Part shown: one piece after another, positions 33,395 through 40,865 of the stretch | Numbering within the stretch: position 1 is the first letter of the stretch | How the letters are laid out: every line of letters begins with the position of its first letter | NCBI RefSeq assembly: GCF_031928785.1 | Contig: NZ_JARQAL010000007.1 | Source: Enterococcus_C asini_A | Lineage (GTDB): Bacteria > Bacillota > Bacilli > Lactobacillales > Enterococcaceae | Direction: 5' to 3' (one strand) | DNA length: 64,000 bases | Program-made: the position numbers and the translations under genes | Notes under the pieces: generated by a model | What the model was told of the DNA's origin: nothing | The model's database searches: none | What the model saw: the letters and a program-made list of their open reading frames with translations, nothing else

Positions 33395-34077
33395 CCCGCT
33401 TCCTCCATTCGCTCTTTTAAGGCAAGATACAAAGTGTCGCTGTCTTGGAAAGTAGGTAAAAAAACAACGCCTTCCAGGTGTGCAGTAGTTAACTCTTTCG
33501 TAATTTTTTTTACGATATGTCCCACGGTTAAAAAGAATGGCAAGACCACTAAAGGTTCCCTTTCTTTGGCGGCAACTTGCAAATAATTATCCGGCCCTAC
33601 ATAATTTCCCCAAATTATTGGTCGTTGACATTCCACTTCCAATTTATGACAAATTTCTTTTAACATTGCCAATGGTTCTGAATAATGAGGCGTTCCATGG
33701 GCGATTATCATGAGTTTGCCTCTTGTTGGTGCAGCTTGTATTTTTTCTTTTAACCCCGCAAACATGGTTTGGGTGGTGCCAATGGTTTCCAAAACTTCAA
33801 ACGTAACCTCACTAGGCAAACAAGCTTTTAACCGGTCGGGTAAATCCACTAAAGCATGAGTTGCGGGAAATAAGAGTAAAGGGATGACGATTAGTTTTTT
33901 CACCCCTTGCTTGACTAAGTCTGTGGCAGCCATTTCCAAAGTAGCCTGATTGCCTTCTAAAAAACCGTAGGAACTTGTAAGAGAAGTTTCCTTTTGCAAG
34001 GAATAAATTGTTTCAAGATTATAAGCTGCTATTTTTTCAGTACGTCCATGTAAAACAAATAACAAAGCTGTCTTCAT
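33379..34077 (-). CDS. sirB: Sirohydrochlorin ferrochelatase (CbiX/SirB)
   Basis: The 232-residue protein is a two-domain CbiX-type chelatase. The N-terminal active-site His is in LFVLHGRTEKIAAYN (about H10). The second half has LMIIAHGTPHYSEP and LPFFLTVGHIVKKI. It inserts Fe2+ into sirohydrochlorin to give siroheme. CbiX can also insert Co2+, but the absence of cobalamin genes and the adjacent sulfite reductase point to iron. It shares the operon with sirC and hemD. Confidence 0.88.
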   Translation of the reverse strand: MKTALLFVLHGRTEKIAAYNLETIYSLQKETSLTSSYGFLEGNQATLEMAATDLVKQGVKKLIVIPLLLFPATHALVDLPDRLKACLPSEVTFEVLETIGTTQTMFAGLKEKIQAAPTRGKLMIIAHGTPHYSEPLAMLKEICHKLEVECQRPIIWGNYVGPDNYLQVAAKEREPLVVLPFFLTVGHIVKKITKELTTAHLEGVVFLPTFQDSDTLYLALKERMEEAGCIQS

Positions 34078-34101
34078 TTTCTTTCCTGCTTTCTTAATCT
34101 A

Positions 34102-34983
34102 CTAGTTGTCAAACATCTCGAATAAATCAAAATTGCGGATAATCTGTTCCACACCCGGATTTTCCCGACGATAGATAAAAAACATTTCATGAGCTGGCAG
34201 ATCTTCCGTAAAGTTGATTTGACATAGCGTTTTTTGAGTAAGCTCCGTTTTTACAGAACTTGCATATAAAAAGGCAATCCCTAAATTTTTTTCTACAAAA
34301 TCCTTCATCACTTGGTAATTGCCAATGTGCATACAGTCTAGATGGTGCTCAAAAAGTCCTTGCCTTTGCAATACTTGAATCACCAACTCCCCTAGACCTG
34401 AACCTCGCTCTCGCATAATTATGCGCTGATTTTGCAACTGAGGATAATCCACCACTCCTTTTGCTAACGGATTGTCTGGACTACAAACACAAATCAACGG
34501 CTCTTTTCGAAAAAGGCGATGTTGAAAAGCCCGTCTGTCAAAGTCTCCTTCTACAAAACCGCAATCCAGCCGATCCAAATTCAAATCGTGGAGCAAGTCC
34601 CGGGTATTTTCGACTTGCAGATTTAAATGGGTGTTGGGAAAGCGCACTAAGAGTTTTGAAAAAGGCTCAGAAATCAAGTAATTCCCAATGGTAAACGTAC
34701 AACCTACGTTAATTTCCAAGGGATATTCATCGCTAAATAAAGAACTTAGCCCCACTTCCCCTTCTTTTTTCATCTTGGATACCAATTTATAAAGGTATTG
34801 TCCGGCCGCAGTGATGGATAGTCGTTTTTGCTTGTATTCAAACAAGGTCAAGCCCAGTTCTTCTTGTAACTGGGCGATATGTTTACTAACAGCTGGTTGA
34901 GTTAAATTCAAAACTTTGGCAGCTTCTGTATAACTCAATGTATCACAAACGGTTAAAAACGTCAGATAGTGATAATCTAGCAT
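34102..34983 (-). CDS. LysR family transcriptional regulator, CysB/CysL-like
   Basis: The 293-residue regulator has an N-terminal winged helix-turn-helix (about 1-60, LSYTEAAKVLNLTQPAVSKHIAQLQEELG). Its periplasmic-binding-like effector domain (about 90-290) includes VGCTFTIGNYLI and MRERGSGL as in the CysL/CbbR branch. It is embedded between hemC and sirB, overlapping hemC by 7 nt. It probably controls sulfite reduction and siroheme genes. The GTTAT/ATAAC repeats upstream of asrA are a plausible target. Confidence 0.88.
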   Translation of the reverse strand: MLDYHYLTFLTVCDTLSYTEAAKVLNLTQPAVSKHIAQLQEELGLTLFEYKQKRLSITAAGQYLYKLVSKMKKEGEVGLSSLFSDEYPLEINVGCTFTIGNYLISEPFSKLLVRFPNTHLNLQVENTRDLLHDLNLDRLDCGFVEGDFDRRAFQHRLFRKEPLICVCSPDNPLAKGVVDYPQLQNQRIIMRERGSGLGELVIQVLQRQGLFEHHLDCMHIGNYQVMKDFVEKNLGIAFLYASSVKTELTQKTLCQINFTEDLPAHEMFFIYRRENPGVEQIIRNFDLFEMFDN

Positions 34984-35882
34984 CTCCTATCCTCCTCTTG
35001 TTGGGCCAAAATTTTTCTAGCAGCTTTTTCCCCTAAATCTTCTGGATCTTGACCGCGGACTTCTACTTGATAGCCTTTTCCTTCATCTGTCCCTAACATG
35101 CCTTGGAATGTTAGATGTCCCGCTTCTTTTTGCGCTAGTCCAGCAATTGGCACATTACACCCAGCACCAAAAACCCGTAAAAAGCTGCGTTCACATTGGA
35201 TGCAAGACGTAACGTCCTCGTCACTGATTTCAGCTAAAAGATCACGCATTTCCCCACTGCGACTTTCAATGGCAATCACTCCTTGGCCAATCGCCGGTAA
35301 AAAAGCCGGAACTGCTAAACGTTCCATGCCCAGGTTTTTCTCTTTTAAAGGTAAGGGATAGCGTAAAAGCCCCGCTTCTGCCATCACAATTGCATCGTAT
35401 TGTCCTTGGACTAATTTTTCCAAACGTGTATCAATGTTTCCTCGTAATGTTGCTACTTCCAAATCAGGACGAACTTGGCTTAATTGAAAACGGCGACGAC
35501 GGCTACTGGTGCCAATGCGACTGCCAGCTTTTAATGTGGCCAATGTCATTTTGGGATCACGAAAAATCAACACATCATAATAACTACTGCGTTCTGAAAA
35601 TGTCAAACTCAAACCGGCTTCTTCTGTAGACATTAAATCTTTCGCCGAATGCACTGCTAAATCAATTTCTTTGTTTAATAAAGCTTGCTGGATTTTTTTG
35701 ACAAAAAGTCCTTGTCCTCCTAATAAGGCTAAATCCGTTTTCTGATCTTTATCCCCAGAGGTTTCAATAAAAACTTTGACAAATTCTTGATCAGGTTGAA
35801 TGTCTTGTAAGCGGGCAATGACTTGATCTGTTTGAATCTGGGCCAAGCGACTTTTTCTAGTGCCAACTTTAATTACCTTCAT
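34977..35882 (-). CDS. hemC: Porphobilinogen deaminase (hydroxymethylbilane synthase)
   Basis: HemC polymerises four porphobilinogens into hydroxymethylbilane. The 301-residue protein has VGTRKSRLAQIQTDQV, the catalytic Asp in DLAVHSAKDL, the Arg cluster GTSSRRRRFQL, LRGNIDTRL, and the dipyrromethane-anchoring Cys in FGAGCNVPIA (about C242). It overlaps cobA by 14 nt. hemA, hemL and hemB are not in this window, so the source of porphobilinogen must lie elsewhere. Confidence 0.94.
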   Translation of the reverse strand: MKVIKVGTRKSRLAQIQTDQVIARLQDIQPDQEFVKVFIETSGDKDQKTDLALLGGQGLFVKKIQQALLNKEIDLAVHSAKDLMSTEEAGLSLTFSERSSYYDVLIFRDPKMTLATLKAGSRIGTSSRRRRFQLSQVRPDLEVATLRGNIDTRLEKLVQGQYDAIVMAEAGLLRYPLPLKEKNLGMERLAVPAFLPAIGQGVIAIESRSGEMRDLLAEISDEDVTSCIQCERSFLRVFGAGCNVPIAGLAQKEAGHLTFQGMLGTDEGKGYQVEVRGQDPEDLGEKAARKILAQQEEDRRC

Positions 35883-36852
35883 GATTCAGTCCTCCTGGCA
35901 AGCTTTCAAAGGCGGTTTTAGCCTCAGCAGATGCATATTCCACTTGATAGTGTTTAAAATCCAGCGCCATGCGTTCATGTAGGTCATCAAAGCGTTGGTC
36001 ATAGGCTTGTCCTACATAATAAGGATAAAAATCCACGCCTTTTGATGTGTAATGAAGCATGTCATCAAAGCTCAATTCTTTGTCCGTCACATATAAAAGA
36101 CGCTTGCCAAAATCTGGTAATTGTTCAAACCAAGAAGGGGCCTCGCCATTTTTAGCAACTGGTCCCACCACTACTAAAGCGGGATTTTGCAATTCTTTTT
36201 GGGCTACTTTAGCAACCACAGTGGCAAGAGTGGCCACTACTTTTTCTTGACGTCCCCAGCTTTCCCATTGAATCACAGCTACTGGAAGATTAGGGTCTGC
36301 TTCTTGGGCAAGAAAATGCTGGCAGACTTCTGCCAAGCGTTCCATCCCCATGTAAATGACCACCGAACCTCCTTGGCTAATTTTAGCTAGTGGCTCTTTG
36401 GCAAACTCCACTAATTTTGCTGTAGGCGTACAAATCAAACATTTTTCACTGACGAAACGTTCGGTTACTGAAAAACCGGCATAAACTGTGGCAGAAGCAC
36501 TGGTGATACCGGGGATGATTTCAAAAGGAACGCCTGCTGCTGTAAGGGTGGCTGCTTCTTCTCCCACACGGCCAAAAATACTAGGATCGCCACCCTTTAA
36601 GCGCACCACCGTCAAGTCTTGACTTCCTAGGTCTACTAACTTTTGATTGATTTGCTCTTGTGTTAAAGTATGGCGCTGAGGTGCTTTCCCCACATAGTGC
36701 AACACGGCTTTTTTCGGTGCTAAATAAAGAAGTAGTGGATTGACCAATCGATCATAGACCACCACATCTGCCTTTTTCAAAGCTTGAACACCTTTATAAG
36801 TAATCAACCCGGGGTCACCGGGGCCTGCTCCAACAAGATATACTTTTCCCAT
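35869..36852 (-). CDS. cobA: Uroporphyrinogen-III C-methyltransferase with HemD-like tail
   Basis: The 327-residue protein has the SUMT domain (1 to about 235): VGAGPGDPGLITYKGVQALKKADVVVYDRLV, VRLKGGDPSIFGRVGEEA, PGITSASA and NPALVVVGPV. It methylates uroporphyrinogen III at C2 and C7 with SAM, giving precorrin-2. The C-terminal 90 residues (LPDFGKRLLYVTDKELSFDDM...) resemble the start of a HemD domain as found in CobA-HemD fusions. That part is shortened and diverged, and a separate hemD gene is present. The usual region after PGITSASA is also unusual (SVTERFVSEKCLICTPT). Confidence 0.9.
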   Translation of the reverse strand: MGKVYLVGAGPGDPGLITYKGVQALKKADVVVYDRLVNPLLLYLAPKKAVLHYVGKAPQRHTLTQEQINQKLVDLGSQDLTVVRLKGGDPSIFGRVGEEAATLTAAGVPFEIIPGITSASATVYAGFSVTERFVSEKCLICTPTAKLVEFAKEPLAKISQGGSVVIYMGMERLAEVCQHFLAQEADPNLPVAVIQWESWGRQEKVVATLATVVAKVAQKELQNPALVVVGPVAKNGEAPSWFEQLPDFGKRLLYVTDKELSFDDMLHYTSKGVDFYPYYVGQAYDQRFDDLHERMALDFKHYQVEYASAEAKTAFESLPGGLNHEGN

Positions 36853-36964
36853 GAAAATCCCTCACTTTTACTAACTACTGCTGTCATTATCCGCTATTTT
36901 TGTAAAAAAACAAAGAGAAACCTGTTAGGTTAGCTGCTAGATCAAAATAGTTGTACTTCACTAT

Positions 36965-37009
36965 GTAAAAACAAAGAATACCAGGCTTACACTTCTAAGC
37001 CCGGTATTC
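36965..37009 (-). terminator. Terminator of the asrABC operon
   Basis: GAATACC-A-GGCTTA and TAAGCC-C-GGTATTC (36976-36989 against 36996-37009) form a 13-14-bp stem with a 6-nt loop. On the minus strand it is followed by TTTGTTTTTA. A candidate cobA promoter (TTGTTT, 16 nt, GATAAT) lies downstream, so the siroheme genes are likely transcribed separately. A palindrome AACCT-GTT-AGGTT at 36919-36931 sits near it. Confidence 0.85.
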
Positions 37010-37059
37010 AGTAATTCGTAAGGCAATTCGTTAAGTTCCTAATACAAATGATAAGATTG

Positions 37060-38082
37060 TTACTTAACATTCAAGTGTTGATCTAAAGGTTTCAAGTGAA
37101 TATTACTGCGATATTCTTGCTCTGCCCAATACACATTGTCTGCAATCAAGGCTTCTTCATTTAATTCTACACCGGCTAACATAAATTCTTTGAAACGTTG
37201 GTAGCCCGCCCGGTCGATTAAATGACCGCCATGCAAGTATTCCGCTTTGCCTTCCAAGGCCCATTCAGAAAATGAAGGCCAGTTGGCAATGATTTGCAAG
37301 ACCGCTTCTTCAGACAACCAGTTCGCAAACATTTTACCCATACGCGGGAATTGTTTCCCAGAACGGCCACCAATATAGATTTTATAAAAGACTTTTTCTT
37401 GACGAGACCAAGCTCCTGTAGGACAAACACCGACACATTCCCCACAGCCCACACAGCAACAAGTGTCTTTATCAATTGTTCCTTGGTTATTCATTTCTAA
37501 GACACCGGTAGCGACTTTTTTACATTTCTTAACGCAGGCACCACAGGCGATACAACGAGAAGCATCGTAAACTGGACGAGTCACTCCCACAATCCCGATA
37601 TCTTGAAATTGGGCTTTAACACAGTCGTTAGGACAACCGCCAATCCCGATTTTTACGTGATAAGGATTTGGGTAGATTAATTTTTCAATTTTGTGGGCCA
37701 TATCCTGTGTATTGATATTGGCTTTAATACAGTGGATGCCACCGATACACGCGACTACGTTTCGGGGACCAATGTAAGGATAGCCCTTTGAAGTATCCAT
37801 TTCAACCCCACACATATTGCATTCCATTTCATATAAGAAAGGCTCGATGTAAGCATTGACCTCTGGGACGTTTTTGGCTTTAATGCCTGGGATGTCAAAG
37901 GTCAAACGAGTCCCAATGTGGAAATTTCCATCTCCCCAAGTTTGGCACACGTGTTGGACCATTTCCAACCATTTTGAATCCATATAGTTACCAGCACAAC
38001 GCAATTGGAGCATAAACTCTCCTGGAATCTTGGATTGGCGATAACATAATTGACGTAGTTCTTTTACATTGCAATCTTCCAT
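37060..38082 (-). CDS. asrC: Anaerobic sulfite reductase subunit C
   Basis: AsrC carries the siroheme site that reduces sulfite to sulfide. The 340-residue protein has the siroheme/4Fe-4S cysteines in ACIGGIHCIKA (C-x5-C) and GIGGCPNDCVKA (C-x3-C). Two ferredoxin clusters follow (CIACGACVKKC and CVGCGECVGVCP). Length matches Salmonella and Clostridium AsrC. It is the third gene of asrABC, 13 nt after asrB. Siroheme is supplied by the operon just downstream. Confidence 0.95.
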   Translation of the reverse strand: MEDCNVKELRQLCYRQSKIPGEFMLQLRCAGNYMDSKWLEMVQHVCQTWGDGNFHIGTRLTFDIPGIKAKNVPEVNAYIEPFLYEMECNMCGVEMDTSKGYPYIGPRNVVACIGGIHCIKANINTQDMAHKIEKLIYPNPYHVKIGIGGCPNDCVKAQFQDIGIVGVTRPVYDASRCIACGACVKKCKKVATGVLEMNNQGTIDKDTCCCVGCGECVGVCPTGAWSRQEKVFYKIYIGGRSGKQFPRMGKMFANWLSEEAVLQIIANWPSFSEWALEGKAEYLHGGHLIDRAGYQRFKEFMLAGVELNEEALIADNVYWAEQEYRSNIHLKPLDQHLNVK

Positions 38083-38095
38083 TTTTTCCCTCTCC

Positions 38096-38926
38096 TTAGT
38101 CCTTCAAGTCTTTTGCTTCGGCATAGTTAAAGACCGGGCCATCCACACAGACATAGGTACTGTCAATACGGCAGTGACCACATTTGCCAATTCCACAGGA
38201 CATGTTTCGTTCGTAAGAAACCCAGATTTTATCATCCGGCACTCCCGCTTCCCCTAAACTCATTGTGGCAAAATTCATCATCACTGGTGGTCCCACTACC
38301 ACACATTCATAATTGTCCCCAAAGCTTGAAAAAGGAATTTGTGGAATAAATTTCGTTACCAAACCAGTTTCCCAGTCTTGGTATTCTTCATTGTCCAAGG
38401 TGTAAACCACATGAAAATGTGGCGCATTTTTCCATGTCTCTAAAGTTTCTGTAAAAAGAATGCTTTCGGAATCTTTAAAGCCTAAAATCAAGTAAATTTC
38501 GCCGTAGTTTTCAGGATTTTGGCAAAGTTTTGTCACCAAAGTTTTAATGGGAGCTACCCCAGTCCCACCGGCTACGATTAACATATTTTTGCCAGCAAAT
38601 TTTTCCAAGGGCCAGCCGTGTCCATAAGCCCCCCGCATAAAGATAGTGTCGCCTTTTTTCATGCTGAAAAGCTCTTTGGTGACTTTCCCTACGTTACGGA
38701 TGGTGAAATCGCAATAGCCTTCCCCGTAGCCGGAAACAGAAATCGGTGCTTCACCCACTCGTGGAATGGACAATTGCATAAATTGACCATCTTGAATTGG
38801 CAATGTGTTTTCCAAGCGGAAGGTCCATTCTGTTTTGCTTTCTTTGATGATTTCTAAAATTTTATGTCCTTCTGGCCGGACTGGATTATTGATTTTACTT
38901 TTAGTTGCTACTGCAGTATTAGACAT
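38096..38926 (-). CDS. asrB: Anaerobic sulfite reductase subunit B
   Basis: AsrB is the FAD- and NADH-binding electron transfer subunit. The predicted 276-residue protein has a ferredoxin-reductase fold (QFMQLSIPRVGEAPISVSGY for FAD, VAGGTGVAPIKTLV for NAD). A C-terminal iron-sulfur cysteine set follows (CGIGKCGHCRIDSTYVCVDGPVF). ATG at 38926 is preceded by AAGGAGG at 9 nt. It overlaps the asrA stop by 8 nt. Confidence 0.94.
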   Translation of the reverse strand: MSNTAVATKSKINNPVRPEGHKILEIIKESKTEWTFRLENTLPIQDGQFMQLSIPRVGEAPISVSGYGEGYCDFTIRNVGKVTKELFSMKKGDTIFMRGAYGHGWPLEKFAGKNMLIVAGGTGVAPIKTLVTKLCQNPENYGEIYLILGFKDSESILFTETLETWKNAPHFHVVYTLDNEEYQDWETGLVTKFIPQIPFSSFGDNYECVVVGPPVMMNFATMSLGEAGVPDDKIWVSYERNMSCGIGKCGHCRIDSTYVCVDGPVFNYAEAKDLKD

Positions 38927-40001
38927 GGTGTACGGCCTCCTTTTGTTTCTCTTGTGCCTCAACGCTCATTTCTTGACGAATTTCTTTCAAGGCTACATTG
39001 ATTTTTTCTAAGGTTGCAGAATAGCTGATTTCTTCTGGACAGTCTGCATCGCAACGACCACAGCCGACACACATAGCTCCAGTGTTGAAACGAGCATCAT
39101 GGGCATAGACTTTGTGCAAAATTTTGAAGCGATAACGATCCCCGACTGTTTTACGGAAGCAATGGCCACCAGCCATAGTATCAAAGTCAGCTAACATACA
39201 AGAAGCGCAAGTCCGTTTCCGTTCGCCTACATTGCGGTTTTCCGTGTAGCAGATATCCTTCGTAGTGAAGCAGGTACAAGTGCTACAAGCAATGGTACAT
39301 TTGCCACAACCGATACAACGTTTTTCATATTCTAACCACATCGGATGCATCACCAAACGTTTGTATTCTTCTTTGTTATTGATGTGGGGGAAATTGACTT
39401 TCAATTCATTTTCTTGGGGTGCTTTAATTTCATAATCAGAAGGTGTTGCTTCGGTAAAGTAAGCTGCAAATTCATTGTCTTTCACATTGACAAAGGCTTC
39501 GTCGTCTCTAAAAGAGACCGAGAAATCTTGTAAGTCGGTAACATTTGTGCCCAATGAGCAGCAGAAGCAGCCACTGTATTGTTCGGTACATTCCATCAAA
39601 ACAAAATGAGCTTTTTCCCGCATTCTTTTATAGAAGTAATCTTCTTCGTTGCCGTTTTCTAAATAGATTTGATCTTGAATTTTCACTGCGTTCAAATCGC
39701 AAGCCCGGCCAAAAATCAAAATGTCTCGTTCATCTTTGATCTTCGCTTCAGTAAATTCTTCCTCAGTAAAATAGAATAAGGTTTGCGAAATCGGGGTTAG
39801 AACCTCTTTCATGGAGAAAATCGAGCGATCGTGAAATTCAATATCAGCATATTTTGTGACTTCTTTGTAGATGATCGTGTCATCTAGGGCGTAGCGTCCC
39901 CCGTTGTGAATCCGAACTGGGGCGTAAATGAGATAGTTCTCTGAAAGTTTTTCAAAAAGCGTATCCATTTCAACAGCGGATAAATGATAACTAGTTTCCA
40001 T
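38919..40001 (-). CDS. asrA: Anaerobic sulfite reductase subunit A
   Basis: AsrA is the ferredoxin-like subunit that passes electrons to AsrC. The predicted 360-residue protein has an N-terminal region shared with HydB-type subunits (FGRACDLNAVKIQDQIYL, GCFCCSLGTN). Two 4Fe-4S motifs follow (CIGCGKCTIACSTCTC and CVGCGRCDADCPEE). ATG at 40001 has AAAGGAG at 8 nt. It leads the asrABC operon behind a 335-bp intergenic region with LysR-type repeats. Confidence 0.94.
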   Translation of the reverse strand: METSYHLSAVEMDTLFEKLSENYLIYAPVRIHNGGRYALDDTIIYKEVTKYADIEFHDRSIFSMKEVLTPISQTLFYFTEEEFTEAKIKDERDILIFGRACDLNAVKIQDQIYLENGNEEDYFYKRMREKAHFVLMECTEQYSGCFCCSLGTNVTDLQDFSVSFRDDEAFVNVKDNEFAAYFTEATPSDYEIKAPQENELKVNFPHINNKEEYKRLVMHPMWLEYEKRCIGCGKCTIACSTCTCFTTKDICYTENRNVGERKRTCASCMLADFDTMAGGHCFRKTVGDRYRFKILHKVYAHDARFNTGAMCVGCGRCDADCPEEISYSATLEKINVALKEIRQEMSVEAQEKQKEAVHHV

Positions 40002-40114
40002 TTTCTTAACTCCTTTGTCCAAAATCGAAGTAATTTTGATTGGTGATTGTCTTCACATGGACCTTCATTAAGGTTATCTTAGCTTCTTGCTACCCTAAAA
40101 AAAACTAATGATTC

Positions 40115-40140
40115 GTTATTCGGCTATAACAAAACGTTAT
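40115..40140. promoter_or_regulatory. Alternating GTTAT/ATAAC repeats upstream of asrA, likely LysR-type operator
   Basis: GTTAT (40115-40119), ATAAC (40126-40130) and GTTAT (40136-40140) are spaced by 6 and 5 nt, giving two overlapping perfect inverted repeats. They lie about 115-140 nt before the asrA start, in activator position. A TAAGAT at about 40076-40081 (minus) may be the -10. The rest of 40002-40369 is A/T-rich with no further gene. A TGTGAAAAAACATACA stretch near 40250 is only half a Crp/Fnr site. Confidence 0.5.
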
Positions 40141-40369
40141 GCTTCACATAGTTAGAAATAAGGAAAATAGCTTATTTTAACCAAAATCCTAATTCAACAA
40201 GCTTTCCCCAGCACATTATTTTGCCAAACTAAATCTATATGTATGTTTTTTCACATGCAACTGAGAAAAGTTATCAAAGGAAGTCGCTTTTTCTTCTTCT
40301 TAGAACTAGTTTTTATTCCATTGGAAGTTTGGTATCATGGAATTAAGAGGGCTGTACAAGGAGGAAACT

Positions 40370-40783
40370 ATGGGACACCAAATCATGGAGCTTTTGATGC
40401 CTGCTTTTGACATTATTGTGGTAGGCTTGAATTTTTTATCGATTATCGTATTAATCTGGGGTGTGGTGATTTCGGGCTATGATTTTATCCGATCAGAGTT
40501 ACTTCATGTGAATCATGTGCGAGCCGCGCGGCATAATAATTTTATCCGTAATTTTTTAGGCAGTTACATCCTTCTTAGTTTGGAAATTTTAATTGCAGCA
40601 GATATTATCGAGTCCATCATTAATCCAACCACAGAAGATATTTTACGCTTAGCTGCAGTGGTAGTAATCCGGACCGTAATTTCCTACTTCTTACACCGGG
40701 AAATTCAAGATGCACTGGATGATGAGGAACAAAACATCGAGCAAATTCAACGGGAAAAACGTGGTCCCATTAGTAAAGGCTGA
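40370..40783 (+). CDS. DUF1622-like small membrane protein
   Basis: The 137-residue protein has three hydrophobic segments (about 10-35, 60-82, 92-112) and a charged C-terminal tail (DALDDEEQNIEQIQREKR). It resembles the DUF1622 family of unknown function. ATG at 40370 is preceded by AAGGAGG. An upstream in-frame ATG at 40337 overlaps the likely -10 (TATCAT 40333-40338), so it is rejected. It is divergent from asrA and tandem with rqcH. Confidence 0.7.
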   Translation: MGHQIMELLMPAFDIIVVGLNFLSIIVLIWGVVISGYDFIRSELLHVNHVRAARHNNFIRNFLGSYILLSLEILIAADIIESIINPTTEDILRLAAVVVIRTVISYFLHREIQDALDDEEQNIEQIQREKRGPISKG

Positions 40784-40805
40784 TCTTTATAGATTTGCCT
40801 TTTTC
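40775..40805 (+). terminator. Terminator after the DUF1622-like gene
   Basis: AAAGGC (40775-40780) pairs with GCCTTT (40797-40802), with inner GATC/GATT pairing, followed by a T-run. The 5' arm overlaps the stop codon. Confidence 0.6.
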
Positions 40806-40823
40806 TTTTGTTTTGAGCTACTG

Positions 40824-40832
40824 TGTTATAAT
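40824..40832 (+). promoter_or_regulatory. Extended -10 promoter of rqcH
   Basis: TGTTATAAT (40824-40832) is a perfect TGn-TATAAT. No good -35 is visible at 17 nt. The start codon of rqcH lies 34 nt downstream, after a GAGGGATC ribosome site. Confidence 0.55.
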
Positions 40833-40865
40833 AAAAGGATGAAATTACAGAAATGAGGGATCCTT

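Noticed and set aside
40240..40262. Crp/Fnr site upstream of asrA
   Set aside because: Only one half (TGTGA) is conserved; the second half reads ATACA, and it lies closer to the divergent gene.
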